This document shows positions 16,902-24,549 of a stretch of 53,015 bases of DNA, in pieces. How positions within the stretch are numbered: the first letter of the stretch is position 1; each line of letters starts with the position of its first letter. Source of the stretch: Solobacterium sp. (GTDB lineage: Bacteria > Bacillota_I > Bacilli_A > Erysipelotrichales > Erysipelotrichaceae); the NCBI GenBank assembly GCA_017941735.1, contig JAGAVW010000001.1:1-53015 (forward strand), written 5' to 3'. Both the position numbers and the translations under genes were made by a program. Under the pieces are notes generated by a model, which was given only the letters and a program-made list of their open reading frames with translations, was not told the DNA's origin and searched no databases.

Positions 16902-17606
16902 ATGGAAGTGTTTGAATTCATAGAATTGTTGAAACAACAAAGTGTTTCCTTGCCTGAAAATGCAGAAGAAAAGTTTACGACCTATACTGATTTATTAATC
17001 GAATGGAACGCAAAAATGAATCTTACAAGTATCACAAACCCTTCTGATATCAACGAAAAACACTATTATGACTGCTTATTGCCAATGACATTTTGTCCCT
17101 ATGAAGGCAGTCTCTTAGATGTTGGAAGTGGAGCTGGTTTTCCAGGAATTGTCCTCGCAATTGCTCGACCAGATTTACAAGTGACATTACTAGAACCGAT
17201 TCAAAAACGTTGTCGATTTCTTCAAGAAATTATTGAAAAATTGACCCTAAAAAACGTGGAAATAATCCACGATCGTGCTGAAAAAGATGTCGAAATTCAC
17301 CGGGAAATATTCGATATTGTGACAGCCCGTGCAGTCGCAAATCTTCAAGAATTGAGTGAATTATGCATCCCATTTGTCAAAATTGGAGGAAAATTCCTCG
17401 CAATGAAGGGTACGAATGGTCAAGAAGAGGCAGAAAAAGCACAATATGCGATTCAAGAATTAGGTGGAAAACTAGAAGAGATTAAAGAATATCGTCTACC
17501 TACTGCAGGAAATCGCACATTGATTGTAATAAATAAGGTGAAAGAAACACCAAAACAATATCCGAGGGATTATTCCCAAATTAAGAAAAAACCATTATCG
17601 TCATAA
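16902..17606 (+). CDS. rsmG: 16S rRNA (guanine-N7)-methyltransferase RsmG
   Basis: RsmG (GidB) methylates G527 of 16S rRNA using SAM. The 234-residue protein has the N-terminal helices with LIEWNAKMNLTSI and the SAM loop LLDVGSGAGFPGIVLAI, then the family VTARAVANL motif and a C-terminal ELGGKLEEIKEY/AGNRTLIVINK region. GGAGGGGAAA precedes the ATG. A TGGTAGAAT extended -10 (16874-16882) may give it its own promoter. Position between mnmG and noc-parAB is the conserved Gram-positive origin order. Confidence 0.96.
   Translation: MEVFEFIELLKQQSVSLPENAEEKFTTYTDLLIEWNAKMNLTSITNPSDINEKHYYDCLLPMTFCPYEGSLLDVGSGAGFPGIVLAIARPDLQVTLLEPIQKRCRFLQEIIEKLTLKNVEIIHDRAEKDVEIHREIFDIVTARAVANLQELSELCIPFVKIGGKFLAMKGTNGQEEAEKAQYAIQELGGKLEEIKEYRLPTAGNRTLIVINKVKETPKQYPRDYSQIKKKPLSS
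17295..17308. promoter_or_regulatory. Possible Noc-binding site (12 of 14)
   Basis: ATTCACCGGGAAAT matches the Noc consensus at 12 of 14 positions, inside rsmG and about 0.3 kb before noc. Two near-matches within 1 kb are suggestive but not proof. Confidence 0.3.
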
Positions 17607-17620
17607 GGAGTATGAGAAGT

Positions 17621-18430
17621 ATGAGCGAACAAAATATCGAAGAAATATTAAATGGAAAATTAACCGGGACCGTAGTCGAGATTCCCATTCTAGATATTCG
17701 TGCATCCCGTTACCAACCACGTATTCGCTTTGATGAAAAAGCGATGGAAGAATTAGTCAGTTCTATTAAACAAAGTGGGTTAATCCAACCCATCACAGTT
17801 AGAAAAGTCGATAATCATTATGAAATCATTGCGGGAGAAAGAAGATTCCGTGCTTGTAAACAAGCGGGTTATCAAACGATTGCGTGTTATATCCTTTCCC
17901 CAAGTGAAAACCAAGCTGCAGAAATGGCGCTTGTTGAAAACATTCAAAGAGAAGATTTAACGGCGATTGAAGAAGCAAAATCTTATGTACAAATTATGCG
18001 TACATCAAACTTAACCCAAGAACAAGTTGCGGCCAAAGTGGGTAAAAGCCAATCGGCGGTTGCGAATAAAATAAGATTATTAAATCTACCAGAAGAAGTA
18101 CAAAAAGCAGTCTTAGATAAAGAAATCTCAGAGCGTCATGCGCGGGCATTACTCCAAGTGGAAGAGTCCCAACAAACCAATGCCTTCCACTACATCATTG
18201 ACCGGAAACTCAATGTGCGCCAAGCAGAAGCCTACATTGAAAAACTCAATGGACCAGAGCGCTCCCATCGACGCCAAAAGACAAAAGGCTTTACACGTAA
18301 CACAGAGATTGGGATTAATTCGGTTAATCAATGTGTGCGCATGATTAAAAAGATGGGCATCGATGTCTTAACAGAAACAGAAGAAACTTTGACGGATGTA
18401 CGGATTATTGTACGTTTTCCAAAGTCATAA
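17621..18430 (+). CDS. noc: ParB-family protein, nucleoid occlusion type (Noc)
   Basis: The protein has a ParB N-terminal CTPase domain (IPILDIRASRYQPR, HYEIIAGERRFRACK, ENIQREDLTAIEEA), a helix-turn-helix (LTQEQVAAKVGKSQSAVANKIRLL) and a C-terminal dimerisation region. Two ParB-type genes flanking parA is the rsmG-noc-parA-parB arrangement; the first is Noc in Bacillus, which blocks division over the nucleoid. Here the start (17621, AAGGAG upstream; 269 residues) gives MSEQNIEEILNGKLTG, without the basic amphipathic N-terminal helix that binds membrane in Bacillus Noc. A start at 17612 adds only three residues. It could therefore be a second Spo0J-like protein. Confidence 0.85.
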   Translation: MSEQNIEEILNGKLTGTVVEIPILDIRASRYQPRIRFDEKAMEELVSSIKQSGLIQPITVRKVDNHYEIIAGERRFRACKQAGYQTIACYILSPSENQAAEMALVENIQREDLTAIEEAKSYVQIMRTSNLTQEQVAAKVGKSQSAVANKIRLLNLPEEVQKAVLDKEISERHARALLQVEESQQTNAFHYIIDRKLNVRQAEAYIEKLNGPERSHRRQKTKGFTRNTEIGINSVNQCVRMIKKMGIDVLTETEETLTDVRIIVRFPKS

Positions 18431-18445
18431 AAGAGGGAATTACTT

Positions 18446-19237
18446 ATGGGAAAAATTATTGCAGTTGCAAATCAAAAAGGTGGCGTTGGAAAAACGACAA
18501 CAAGTATCAATCTCAGTGCCGGTTTAGCGTATGCGGGTAAAAAAGTTTTACTCGTGGACTTTGACCCCCAAGGCAATGCGACGCATGGCATCGGTGCCAA
18601 TCGGGTTGGGTTTGATCGTAACCATACGGCTTATGAAGTATTGATGGAAGCAGATACCGTAAAAGAAAATGCAATTCATTTGGATATGCCTCCTTTAGAT
18701 GTGTTACCCGCAACGATTGATTTATCAGGGGCAGATGTTGAGATGGCATCCAATTCCTATGAAATGGGAAGAGAAAACTTATTGAAGGCAAAATTAGAAG
18801 AAGTACGGAACGATTATGATTTCATCATCATCGATTGTCCTCCTTCCTTAGGTCTATTGAACACAAACGCACTCACTGCTGCCGATTCCGTCATGATTCC
18901 AGTACAATGCGAGTACTTTGCCTTAGAAGGATTAACCCAATTATTAGGTACCATTCGTCTCGTACAAAAGTTATGGAATCCCACATTATCAATTGAAGGG
19001 GTTCTCTTAACGATGTTTGATGTGCGCACCAAATTATCGGTTGAAGTACAACAAGAAGTACGTAAGTATTTTAAAGAAAAAGTATATAAGTGTTATATCC
19101 CAAGAAATGTTCGTTTATCCGAAGCACCAAGTCGCGAAGAATCGATTTTTGAATATGATACGAAGTCAGAAGGTGCGAAGGCATATGCGGCTCTTGTGAA
19201 GGAAGTATTAACACAGAATGAGAAGGGAGGACGCTAA
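18446..19237 (+). CDS. parA: Chromosome partitioning ATPase ParA (Soj)
   Basis: The 263-residue ATPase has the deviant Walker A KGGVGKTTTSINLS at residues ~10-23, DFDPQGNAT, and Walker B FIIIDCPPSLG. ParA-ATP binds DNA non-specifically and is driven off by ParB, helping origin segregation and replication control. No long N-terminal DNA-binding domain is present, as usual for chromosomal Soj. GAGGG precedes the ATG, and the stop overlaps the parB start (TAATG). Confidence 0.96.
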   Translation: MGKIIAVANQKGGVGKTTTSINLSAGLAYAGKKVLLVDFDPQGNATHGIGANRVGFDRNHTAYEVLMEADTVKENAIHLDMPPLDVLPATIDLSGADVEMASNSYEMGRENLLKAKLEEVRNDYDFIIIDCPPSLGLLNTNALTAADSVMIPVQCEYFALEGLTQLLGTIRLVQKLWNPTLSIEGVLLTMFDVRTKLSVEVQQEVRKYFKEKVYKCYIPRNVRLSEAPSREESIFEYDTKSEGAKAYAALVKEVLTQNEKGGR

Positions 19238-20136
19238 TGGCTGAGAAAGATCGTAAAGTATTAGGCAAAGGAATTGGCGCCATTTTTGAGCGAGATGACA
19301 AAGACATCTCAAAATTATTAGATGATATTCAAAATGGTTCGGAACAAATTCCTGGTCATAAAGCAACCGAGGTCAATATTTCAGAGATTCGTCCAAACCC
19401 ATACCAACCACGAAAAGAGTTTGATGAAAAAGCATTAAATGAACTTGCGGAATCCATCAAAATCCATGGGGTGTTTACACCTATCTTAATTCGTAAGAGT
19501 GTAGGTGGTTATGAACTCATTGCGGGAGAAAGAAGATTGCGCGCAAGTAAACTTGCGGGTTTAGAAACTATCCCGGCGATTGAAGTCGAATTCTCAGATG
19601 AAGAAATGATGGAAGTTTCGCTTCTAGAAAATATTCAAAGAGAAGATTTAAGCCCCATCGAAGAAGCAAGTGCCTATGAAAGTTTAATTAAACGTTTAGG
19701 CTATACCCAAGAACAACTTGCGATGCGTATTGGAAAATCACGTGAATACTGCGCAAATATGTTGCGCTTATTAAAGTTGCCACATGAAGTACAAAATATG
19801 GTCAACAATAAAGAACTTACCATGGGTCATGTAAGACCACTCCTTGCCTTAGAAAATGAAGAGGAAATGGTCAACATTGCGAAAAAGATCCTACAAGAAA
19901 AGTTATCGGTGAGAGCTGTTGAAGAATATATTCGAGAACTAACCGGAAAACAAAAGGGCTCCCAATCCAAACTCCCATTGGATAAAGACCCCCATATTCG
20001 TGATTTAGAAAATCGTTTATCTAGTAAACTTGGAACCCAAGTTGAAATCTCTACGAAAGCAATTAATATTCGCTATAGTGGCATTGATGATCTGAATCGT
20101 TTATTAGAAGAACTTAATCTGATTGAAGAAGAGTAA
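19237..20136 (+). CDS. parB: Chromosome partitioning protein ParB (Spo0J)
   Basis: The 299-residue protein has an N-terminal LGKGIGAIF tag (ParA contact), the CTPase core (IRPNPYQPRKEFDE, YELIAGERRLRASK, ENIQREDLSPIEEA), a helix-turn-helix (YTQEQLAMRIGKSREYCANMLRLL) and a C-terminal dimer region. It should bind the two exact parS sites at 5.2 and 6.6 kb. Translation is coupled to parA. A strong terminator follows the stop. Confidence 0.97.
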   Translation: MAEKDRKVLGKGIGAIFERDDKDISKLLDDIQNGSEQIPGHKATEVNISEIRPNPYQPRKEFDEKALNELAESIKIHGVFTPILIRKSVGGYELIAGERRLRASKLAGLETIPAIEVEFSDEEMMEVSLLENIQREDLSPIEEASAYESLIKRLGYTQEQLAMRIGKSREYCANMLRLLKLPHEVQNMVNNKELTMGHVRPLLALENEEEMVNIAKKILQEKLSVRAVEEYIRELTGKQKGSQSKLPLDKDPHIRDLENRLSSKLGTQVEISTKAINIRYSGIDDLNRLLEELNLIEEE

Positions 20137-20150
20137 TACTCTTCTTTTTT
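20128..20150 (+). terminator. parB operon terminator
   Basis: GAAGAGT and ACTCTTC form a 7-bp stem with an AAT loop, followed by TTTTTT. It overlaps the parB stop codon. Confidence 0.9.
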
Positions 20151-20163
20151 GTATGGAACAATC

Positions 20164-20350
20164 TATAATATAACTAAGGAGACTGTGGTAGGAATCTCCT
20201 TAAATCAGTACAGTGAATACTGTCTGAACATTTATAGAAACAAATCCACAGTACACAATACAATCATAGCAGTTTGGCCTACTGTATGCCTGTAAATATG
20301 TTTAAGGCCAAGAAAGTAATTATTATCTAACCTGACCTAATTAGATAATA
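20164..20350 (+). ncRNA. Structured leader or small RNA upstream of the cupin gene
   Basis: After a TATAAT (20164-20169) the non-coding sequence to 20364 is full of complementary segments: AAGGAGA/TCTCCTT closes a hairpin whose loop CTGTGG can pair with CCACAG about 60 nt downstream (pseudoknot-like); ACAGT/ACTGT; TTGGCCT/AGGCCAA around a 24-nt loop; and ATTATCTAA/TTAGATAAT just before the ribosome site. I do not recognise a known riboswitch class. It could regulate the cupin gene or be an independent RNA. Confidence 0.45.
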
Positions 20351-20364
20351 CGAGGTATTATGTT

Positions 20365-20715
20365 ATGGAAAATCGTATTTTTGATATGGAGGAAGTTAAA
20401 GTATCAAAGGAAGATGCCGCAACAAAAACCGTTTTTTATAGTAGCGATGCAACAAGTGGTTCTGTATGGGTGATACAACCAGGACAAACCTTACAAAAGC
20501 ATCAGCATACTCAATCGGATGATATTTGGGTTGTGTTACAAGGAGAAGGAATCTATTATCCAGAAAAAGATAAAGAAGTACCATTCCATAAAGGCCAAGT
20601 ACTTCTTGCGCCAAAGGGCATGTGTCATGGAGCAAAGAATATAGGAAAGGAGGATATTATTTTTGTAAGTATCGTGGCACCTGTTCCATTGGATTATCAA
20701 CCAATCGAAGAATAG
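20365..20715 (+). CDS. Small cupin-domain protein
   Basis: The 116-residue protein is a single cupin barrel. Motif 1 reads PGQTLQKHQHTQSDDIWVVLQGEG, with the metal-binding HxH but Asp where Glu is common, and motif 2 is GQVLLAPKGMCHGAKN with the third His. Such proteins bind a divalent metal and may sense or modify small molecules; no specific activity can be named. CGAGG precedes the ATG. It appears to be a single-gene unit with the structured leader upstream and a terminator downstream. Confidence 0.85.
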   Translation: MENRIFDMEEVKVSKEDAATKTVFYSSDATSGSVWVIQPGQTLQKHQHTQSDDIWVVLQGEGIYYPEKDKEVPFHKGQVLLAPKGMCHGAKNIGKEDIIFVSIVAPVPLDYQPIEE

Positions 20716-20745
20716 TATTGGAGGTCAAAAAAGAAATCCATAACC

Positions 20746-20781
20746 TTTAGAAAATTGATTCATTTCTAAATTCTTTTTTTT
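20746..20781 (+). terminator. Terminator after the cupin gene
   Basis: TTTAGAAA (20746-20753) and TTTCTAAA (20763-20770) form a stem followed by TTCTTTTTTTT. It separates the cupin unit from the Crp operon. Confidence 0.75.
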
Positions 20782-20825
20782 CGAAAACATGCGAAATTAA
20801 TACGTTAAAAATTATTAATTAATAT

Positions 20826-20868
20826 GTGACAAAAGTCACTGAAAGGGCTTACAAGATATCGTTATGAT
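20826..20868 (+). promoter_or_regulatory. Crp-type operator and promoter of the membrane operon
   Basis: GTGACAAAAGTCAC (20826-20839) is a perfect inverted repeat with Crp-like TGTGA half-sites. A TATGAT -10 lies at 20863-20868. The operator centre is about 42 bases before the predicted start, the position of a class II activator. The regulator gene follows directly, so autoactivation is likely. Confidence 0.7.
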
Positions 20869-20898
20869 ATTACCAGAACAGAGAGGGGCTCAATCTTT

Positions 20899-21555
20899 AT
20901 GATTACATGGGATACCGTTTTTCCTTTCTGGGACTCTCTTTCCGATTTACAACAAACAGACATACTTGATAACACAATAATTAGACAATATGCCGAAGGG
21001 GAAATTATTAAGAAGAGGCAAGGTCTATATATGGTGAATGATGGAAGTGTTTTGGTTTACGTAATTCACGGAAATGGAAGAAAACGAGTACTCCTTACAG
21101 GGAATAGACAAGATGTAATTATTCTAACGATTGAATTCTTAAAAGCAAGTACTGATATATCAATCGAGGTAAGAGCGAAGAAGGATACGGAATTATATTA
21201 CATTCCGGAAGAAACATGGGATCGCTATCAAGAGATGAATCCCGCGATTCGAAAGTTTACGATTGAAACGCTATCGAAACACATGTTTGTCTTATCCACG
21301 AGTCTGTATGAAGGGATGCAGAATATCAGTAAACAACTAGCGATGTTTTTATTGCGCTCTGTTGGTAATAAAAACAGTAAGACGATTGAAATAAGTCACG
21401 AAGAACTTGCGGACCAATTAGGTACAACAAGAGAAGTCATCACAAGAAACATTAGCATGTTGAAAAATATAGGATTCGTTGAGACAGGGAGAAATAAAAT
21501 CCATGTCATCGACGTGGAGGGGATGAATGAATTTGTTAATCAAGAAACAGATTAA
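20899..21555 (+). CDS. Crp/Fnr family transcription regulator
   Basis: The 218-residue protein has an N-terminal cyclic-nucleotide-like beta barrel and a C-terminal winged helix (ISHEELADQLGTTREVITRN, residues ~165-184). The recognition helix has Arg178-Glu179 and Arg183 in the same spacing as the RETVGR of E. coli CRP, which fits TGTGA half-sites. There is no cysteine, so it cannot carry an Fnr-type iron-sulphur cluster; the cAMP-site signature is not evident and the ligand is unknown. It leads a ~14-kb operon of ion-translocating subunits and probably also controls sites near 34.9 and 35.2 kb. Confidence 0.9.
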   Translation: MITWDTVFPFWDSLSDLQQTDILDNTIIRQYAEGEIIKKRQGLYMVNDGSVLVYVIHGNGRKRVLLTGNRQDVIILTIEFLKASTDISIEVRAKKDTELYYIPEETWDRYQEMNPAIRKFTIETLSKHMFVLSTSLYEGMQNISKQLAMFLLRSVGNKNSKTIEISHEELADQLGTTREVITRNISMLKNIGFVETGRNKIHVIDVEGMNEFVNQETD

Positions 21556-21572
21556 AAGAAAAGAGAGGAGTT

Positions 21573-21773
21573 ATGGTCAAAAGAATAATTAGTTTTTTAG
21601 CTGCAATTGCCTTAGTCCTGGCAATTCTTTTGGCAGTTGTGGCAGACGTGAACCACGGTCATGGTCCAGGACATCACGGAGATGAACATGGGGGTCATGG
21701 CGAAGAAACCCATGAGCATTCAGAAGGACATGATGAACATGATGAAGGTCACGAAAGTGAAGGACATCATTAA
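21573..21773 (+). CDS. Histidine-rich membrane-anchored small protein
   Basis: The 66-residue product has one hydrophobic N-terminal helix (IISFLAAIALVLAILLAVVA) and a ~40-residue outside or inside tail made almost only of His, Glu, Asp and Gly (17 His). The tail should bind Zn, Ni or Cu. AGAGAGGAG precedes the ATG, and it lies 17 bases after the regulator gene and 37 bases before mrpE, so it belongs to the operon. The orientation of the tail and its metal are unknown; it may serve as metal buffer or be a structural add-on of the complex. Confidence 0.8.
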   Translation: MVKRIISFLAAIALVLAILLAVVADVNHGHGPGHHGDEHGGHGEETHEHSEGHDEHDEGHESEGHH

Positions 21774-21810
21774 AAAATGCGGAAGATTAAAAAGAAAGGA
21801 GAATTAATAA

Positions 21811-22281
21811 ATGCCGATACTATTATTCCTACTATGGTTAATATTCAATGAACGGGTAACGGTAGATGTGTTGATTATCGGGCTTATCGTGGTAGCGGCT
21901 GTGTGTTTAATTTGTCGCAAGATAGGTATCTGGGATCCACAAAAAGATATCAAAACCCTTTCCAAAATTCCCGGCATGATAGGCTTTGTGTTGCGCTTAG
22001 TGCTAGAAGTATTTAAGGCAAACATTCACATGATTGCGTTGGTATTGTCCGCAAATCCAAATGAAAGAATTCATCCCAAAATTGTGAAGCACTATACCAA
22101 GATTCAATCAGAAGGCGGCCGCGTCGCTTTAGCCAACTCCATCACCCTTACTCCAGGAACCGTTACGGTGGATGTGGCAGATGATTATGTGTATGTTCAT
22201 GCGATTGATGAATACGCTGAAGAAGGATTAAGCCATTCCGTATTAGAAGAAAAAATAGAAAGAATGGAGGATAACGTATGA
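21811..22281 (+). CDS. mrpE: Mrp antiporter subunit E (MbhA-like)
   Basis: The 156-residue membrane protein matches MrpE/MnhE: two hydrophobic helices at the N-terminus, then ALVLSANPNERIHPKI and the conserved RVALANSITLTPGTVTVDVADDYVYVHAID. In Mrp antiporters and Mbh hydrogenases this subunit sits at the Na+ translocation end. It overlaps mrpF by 4 bases. First structural gene of the set. Confidence 0.93.
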   Translation: MPILLFLLWLIFNERVTVDVLIIGLIVVAAVCLICRKIGIWDPQKDIKTLSKIPGMIGFVLRLVLEVFKANIHMIALVLSANPNERIHPKIVKHYTKIQSEGGRVALANSITLTPGTVTVDVADDYVYVHAIDEYAEEGLSHSVLEEKIERMEDNV

Positions 22282-22583
22282 TGAATTTAGCGCCTAACGT
22301 CTTAGTGTTCGCGATGTTATTTTTATCCATTACGATTTTCTTCTGTTTATTAAGAGCGGTTTTGGGACCTCGCATGACAGATCGTCTTGTGGCGGTAAAC
22401 ATCATCAGTATTAAAGGCGTCATACTCATCCTGTTGTTGGGGCAATATCTCCACGACAACATGTTTATGGATATTTCCTTAGTATATGTATTACTAAGCT
22501 TTTTAGCAGTTGTCGCATTGGGAAAAAATCTACTTTCTCATTATGTTGAAAAAGAAAAGGAGGAAATGCATGGAACAAATTAG
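22278..22583 (+). CDS. mrpF: Mrp antiporter subunit F (MbhB-like)
   Basis: This 101-residue, three-helix protein has the MrpF hallmark LLRAVLGPRMTDRLVAVNIIS after the first helix. GGAGGATAACGT precedes ATGATG. It overlaps both neighbours, so translation is coupled in the order E-F-G as in other Mrp/Mbh operons. Confidence 0.93.
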   Translation: MMNLAPNVLVFAMLFLSITIFFCLLRAVLGPRMTDRLVAVNIISIKGVILILLLGQYLHDNMFMDISLVYVLLSFLAVVALGKNLLSHYVEKEKEEMHGTN

Positions 22584-22887
22584 ATTCCTATTAGGAACCA
22601 TTTTTATTCTTGCGGGCCTTTTCGTTTTTGGCATTGCAACATTGGGTCTCTTTCGTTTTCGCTATGTATTAAATCGTGTGCACGTAGCAGCCAAATGTGA
22701 CTCCTTAGCATCCTTACTTGTTTGTGTTGGATTAATGTTCTACGCAGGCAACTTAGGTAGTATATTAAAGCTTTTGTTGGTGGTTATCCTAATATGGTTA
22801 TCCAATCCAGTTGCAAGTCATCTAGTTTGTAAAATTGAAGTCGAAACCAACAAAGAGATTGAAAAAGAATGTGAGGTGGAAAGATAG
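22570..22887 (+). CDS. mrpG: Mrp antiporter subunit G (MbhC-like)
   Basis: Starting at the ATG at 22570 (AAAGGAGGAAATGC upstream) the product is 105 residues, three helices, with FGIATLGLFRFRYVLNRVHVAAKCDSL, the usual MrpG signature (RFPDxxxRxHAATKxxTLG in others). It overlaps mrpF by 14 bases. The upstream in-frame ATG at 22510 would extend deep into mrpF and is rejected. Confidence 0.92.
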   Translation: MEQIRFLLGTIFILAGLFVFGIATLGLFRFRYVLNRVHVAAKCDSLASLLVCVGLMFYAGNLGSILKLLLVVILIWLSNPVASHLVCKIEVETNKEIEKECEVER

Positions 22888-22889
22888 TT

Positions 22890-23159
22890 ATGACAACAGT
22901 TGAAATACTCTTACTATTATTCCTCATCGCATGTGCAATCAGCGTTTTCTTTATCAAGAATCTGTTGAATGCAGTCATTGTATTTATGTCCTATAGCACC
23001 ATCATGGCAGTGTTGTGGCTATCGATTGAATCCCCTGATTTAGCGATTACAGAAGCAGCCGTTGGATGTGGTGTTACGACATTATTATTTATCCTTACTT
23101 TAAAAAAGATTAATGCATTAAAAGAAGAAGGAGGTGAAGAAGATGAGCGGACTTTCTGA
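22890..23159 (+). CDS. DUF4040 subunit (MbhD-like)
   Basis: The 89-residue protein has three hydrophobic helices and the DUF4040 pattern NAVIVFMSYSTIMAVLWLSI followed by ESPDLAITEAAVGCGVTTLLF. This unit equals MbhD, or the C-terminal part of long MrpA proteins, and includes an acidic residue pair (ESPD, TEA) in the ion path. Its presence as a separate gene points to an Mbh-style organisation. It overlaps the next gene by 17 bases. Confidence 0.9.
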   Translation: MTTVEILLLLFLIACAISVFFIKNLLNAVIVFMSYSTIMAVLWLSIESPDLAITEAAVGCGVTTLLFILTLKKINALKEEGGEEDERTF

Positions 23160-24153
23160 AGAAGGAAAGAAAGATGTAAAGAAATTTACGGATTGGGTTA
23201 ATGCGAATTCTGAAGAAATTCCACCCGAAATCGTATATCCTCCAAAGCATGATGATCATCATGGCCACGGGCATGAACATAAAGAGATTGTCATACCACA
23301 CGAAGAAACACTTCGTGAGAAGATGGCAAAACGGGAACACATTGACGAGAACTTCCAAGAAGAATGGCAAAACGTAATGCAGAAAGCAAACGATGATCCA
23401 TCTTCACCAGAACGGTGGTATCGCTTAGCGTCTTCCATCGGTGGGGCACTCATTGTGCTGGTTCTATTAATTACCGTTGCGAATTTACCACGCTTTGGAT
23501 CGCCTGATGCACCAGCAATGAATGAAGTGGCAAGGCGGTATCTCGAAAGTGGATTACAGGAAACAGGTGCTGTCAACAGTGTTGCAGGAATGATTCTTGA
23601 TTACCGTGCTTTCGATACCCTAGGCGAATCAGTGGTGTTATTTACGGCAACCGTCACGGTCATCTTCTTATTACAGCAAAAAGAAAGAAATCACAATAAA
23701 GAAGATATAGAAGCGGTGGATGGAAATTACAAAGGGATTCGATCATTACCGGCAAAAGTAATCGTCGCTATCACCTTCCCATTCATTATTCTCTATGGCA
23801 TCTACATTGTGTTAAATGGTCACCTCTCTCCAGGAGGAGGTTTCTCTGGAGGAGCAATTATAGGAGCAGGGCTCGTATTAAATCATTTGGTCTTTGGCCA
23901 GGAGTTTTCTGAAAAGTTTATCAACGTCAATAAATGTAAGAAACTCATGGCAGGAGGATTATTTGTCTACATTGCTCTAAAAACTTATTCCATCTTAACA
24001 GGAGCAAACGGCATCAACAGCCACATTCCTCTAGGAAAAGCGGGAAGCATATTTAGTGGAGGACTCATCTTCCCATTAAATATTTGTGTCGGTGTCGTTG
24101 TAGCGTGTACCGTTTTCTCCTTATACAGTCTGTTTACAGACTGGAGTTCATAG
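23143..24153 (+). CDS. mrpB: MbhE-MrpB (MbhF) fusion with His-rich N-terminal extension
   Basis: Starting at the ATG at 23143 (AAGGAGGTG 8 bases upstream) the product has 336 residues. Residues ~1-95 are soluble and charged and include HDDHHGHGHEH. Next comes an MbhE-like segment (VANLPRFGSPDAPAMNEVARRYLE, TGAVNSVAGMILDYRAFDTLGE), then the MrpB/MnhB domain (LYGIYIVLNGHLSPGGGFSGGAIIGAG). In Mbh operons MbhE and MbhF are separate genes. The soluble extension is not part of either family as I know them and may bind metal, like the His-rich protein at 21,573. Confidence 0.88.
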   Translation: MSGLSEEGKKDVKKFTDWVNANSEEIPPEIVYPPKHDDHHGHGHEHKEIVIPHEETLREKMAKREHIDENFQEEWQNVMQKANDDPSSPERWYRLASSIGGALIVLVLLITVANLPRFGSPDAPAMNEVARRYLESGLQETGAVNSVAGMILDYRAFDTLGESVVLFTATVTVIFLLQQKERNHNKEDIEAVDGNYKGIRSLPAKVIVAITFPFIILYGIYIVLNGHLSPGGGFSGGAIIGAGLVLNHLVFGQEFSEKFINVNKCKKLMAGGLFVYIALKTYSILTGANGINSHIPLGKAGSIFSGGLIFPLNICVGVVVACTVFSLYSLFTDWSS

Positions 24154-24165
24154 GAGGGGCGAGAT

Positions 24166-24549
24166 ATGATGTTGAATTTATTTCATAACTATTATGAAGT
24201 AGCAGCTGTCATCTTGTTCTCGATTGGACTGTTAACGGTATTGTTACAAAGAAATCTAATTAAAAAGATTATTGGTCTCAATATTATGGATACTTCGGTG
24301 TTCTTATTCTTAGCAGCGAAGGGATATATTGCTGGAAGAATGTCACCAATCATCAAAGATGGAATGACAGACGCTTCAAAATATATCAATCCCATCCCAA
24401 GTGGTCTTGTCTTGACGGGTATCGTCGTAGCGGTCAGTGTAACAGCGTTCTCGCTATCCCTTACACTACGGTGGTATCAACAATATAAAACATTAGATCT
24501 TGATGGGGTTGTATTAAAGAATGTATGGAGAGGTGAAAAATATGAATAA
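24166..24549 (+). CDS. mrpC: Mrp antiporter subunit C (MbhG, NuoK-like)
   Basis: The 127-residue, three-helix protein resembles NuoK/MrpC: ILFSIGLLTVLLQRNLIKKIIGLNIMDTSVFLFLAA, then PIPSGLVLTGIVVAVSVTAFSLSLTLRWY. AGGAGGGGCGAGAT precedes the ATG. It overlaps the next gene by 8 bases. In complex I relatives this subunit links antiporter-like subunits to the rest of the membrane arm. Confidence 0.93.
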   Translation: MMLNLFHNYYEVAAVILFSIGLLTVLLQRNLIKKIIGLNIMDTSVFLFLAAKGYIAGRMSPIIKDGMTDASKYINPIPSGLVLTGIVVAVSVTAFSLSLTLRWYQQYKTLDLDGVVLKNVWRGEKYE

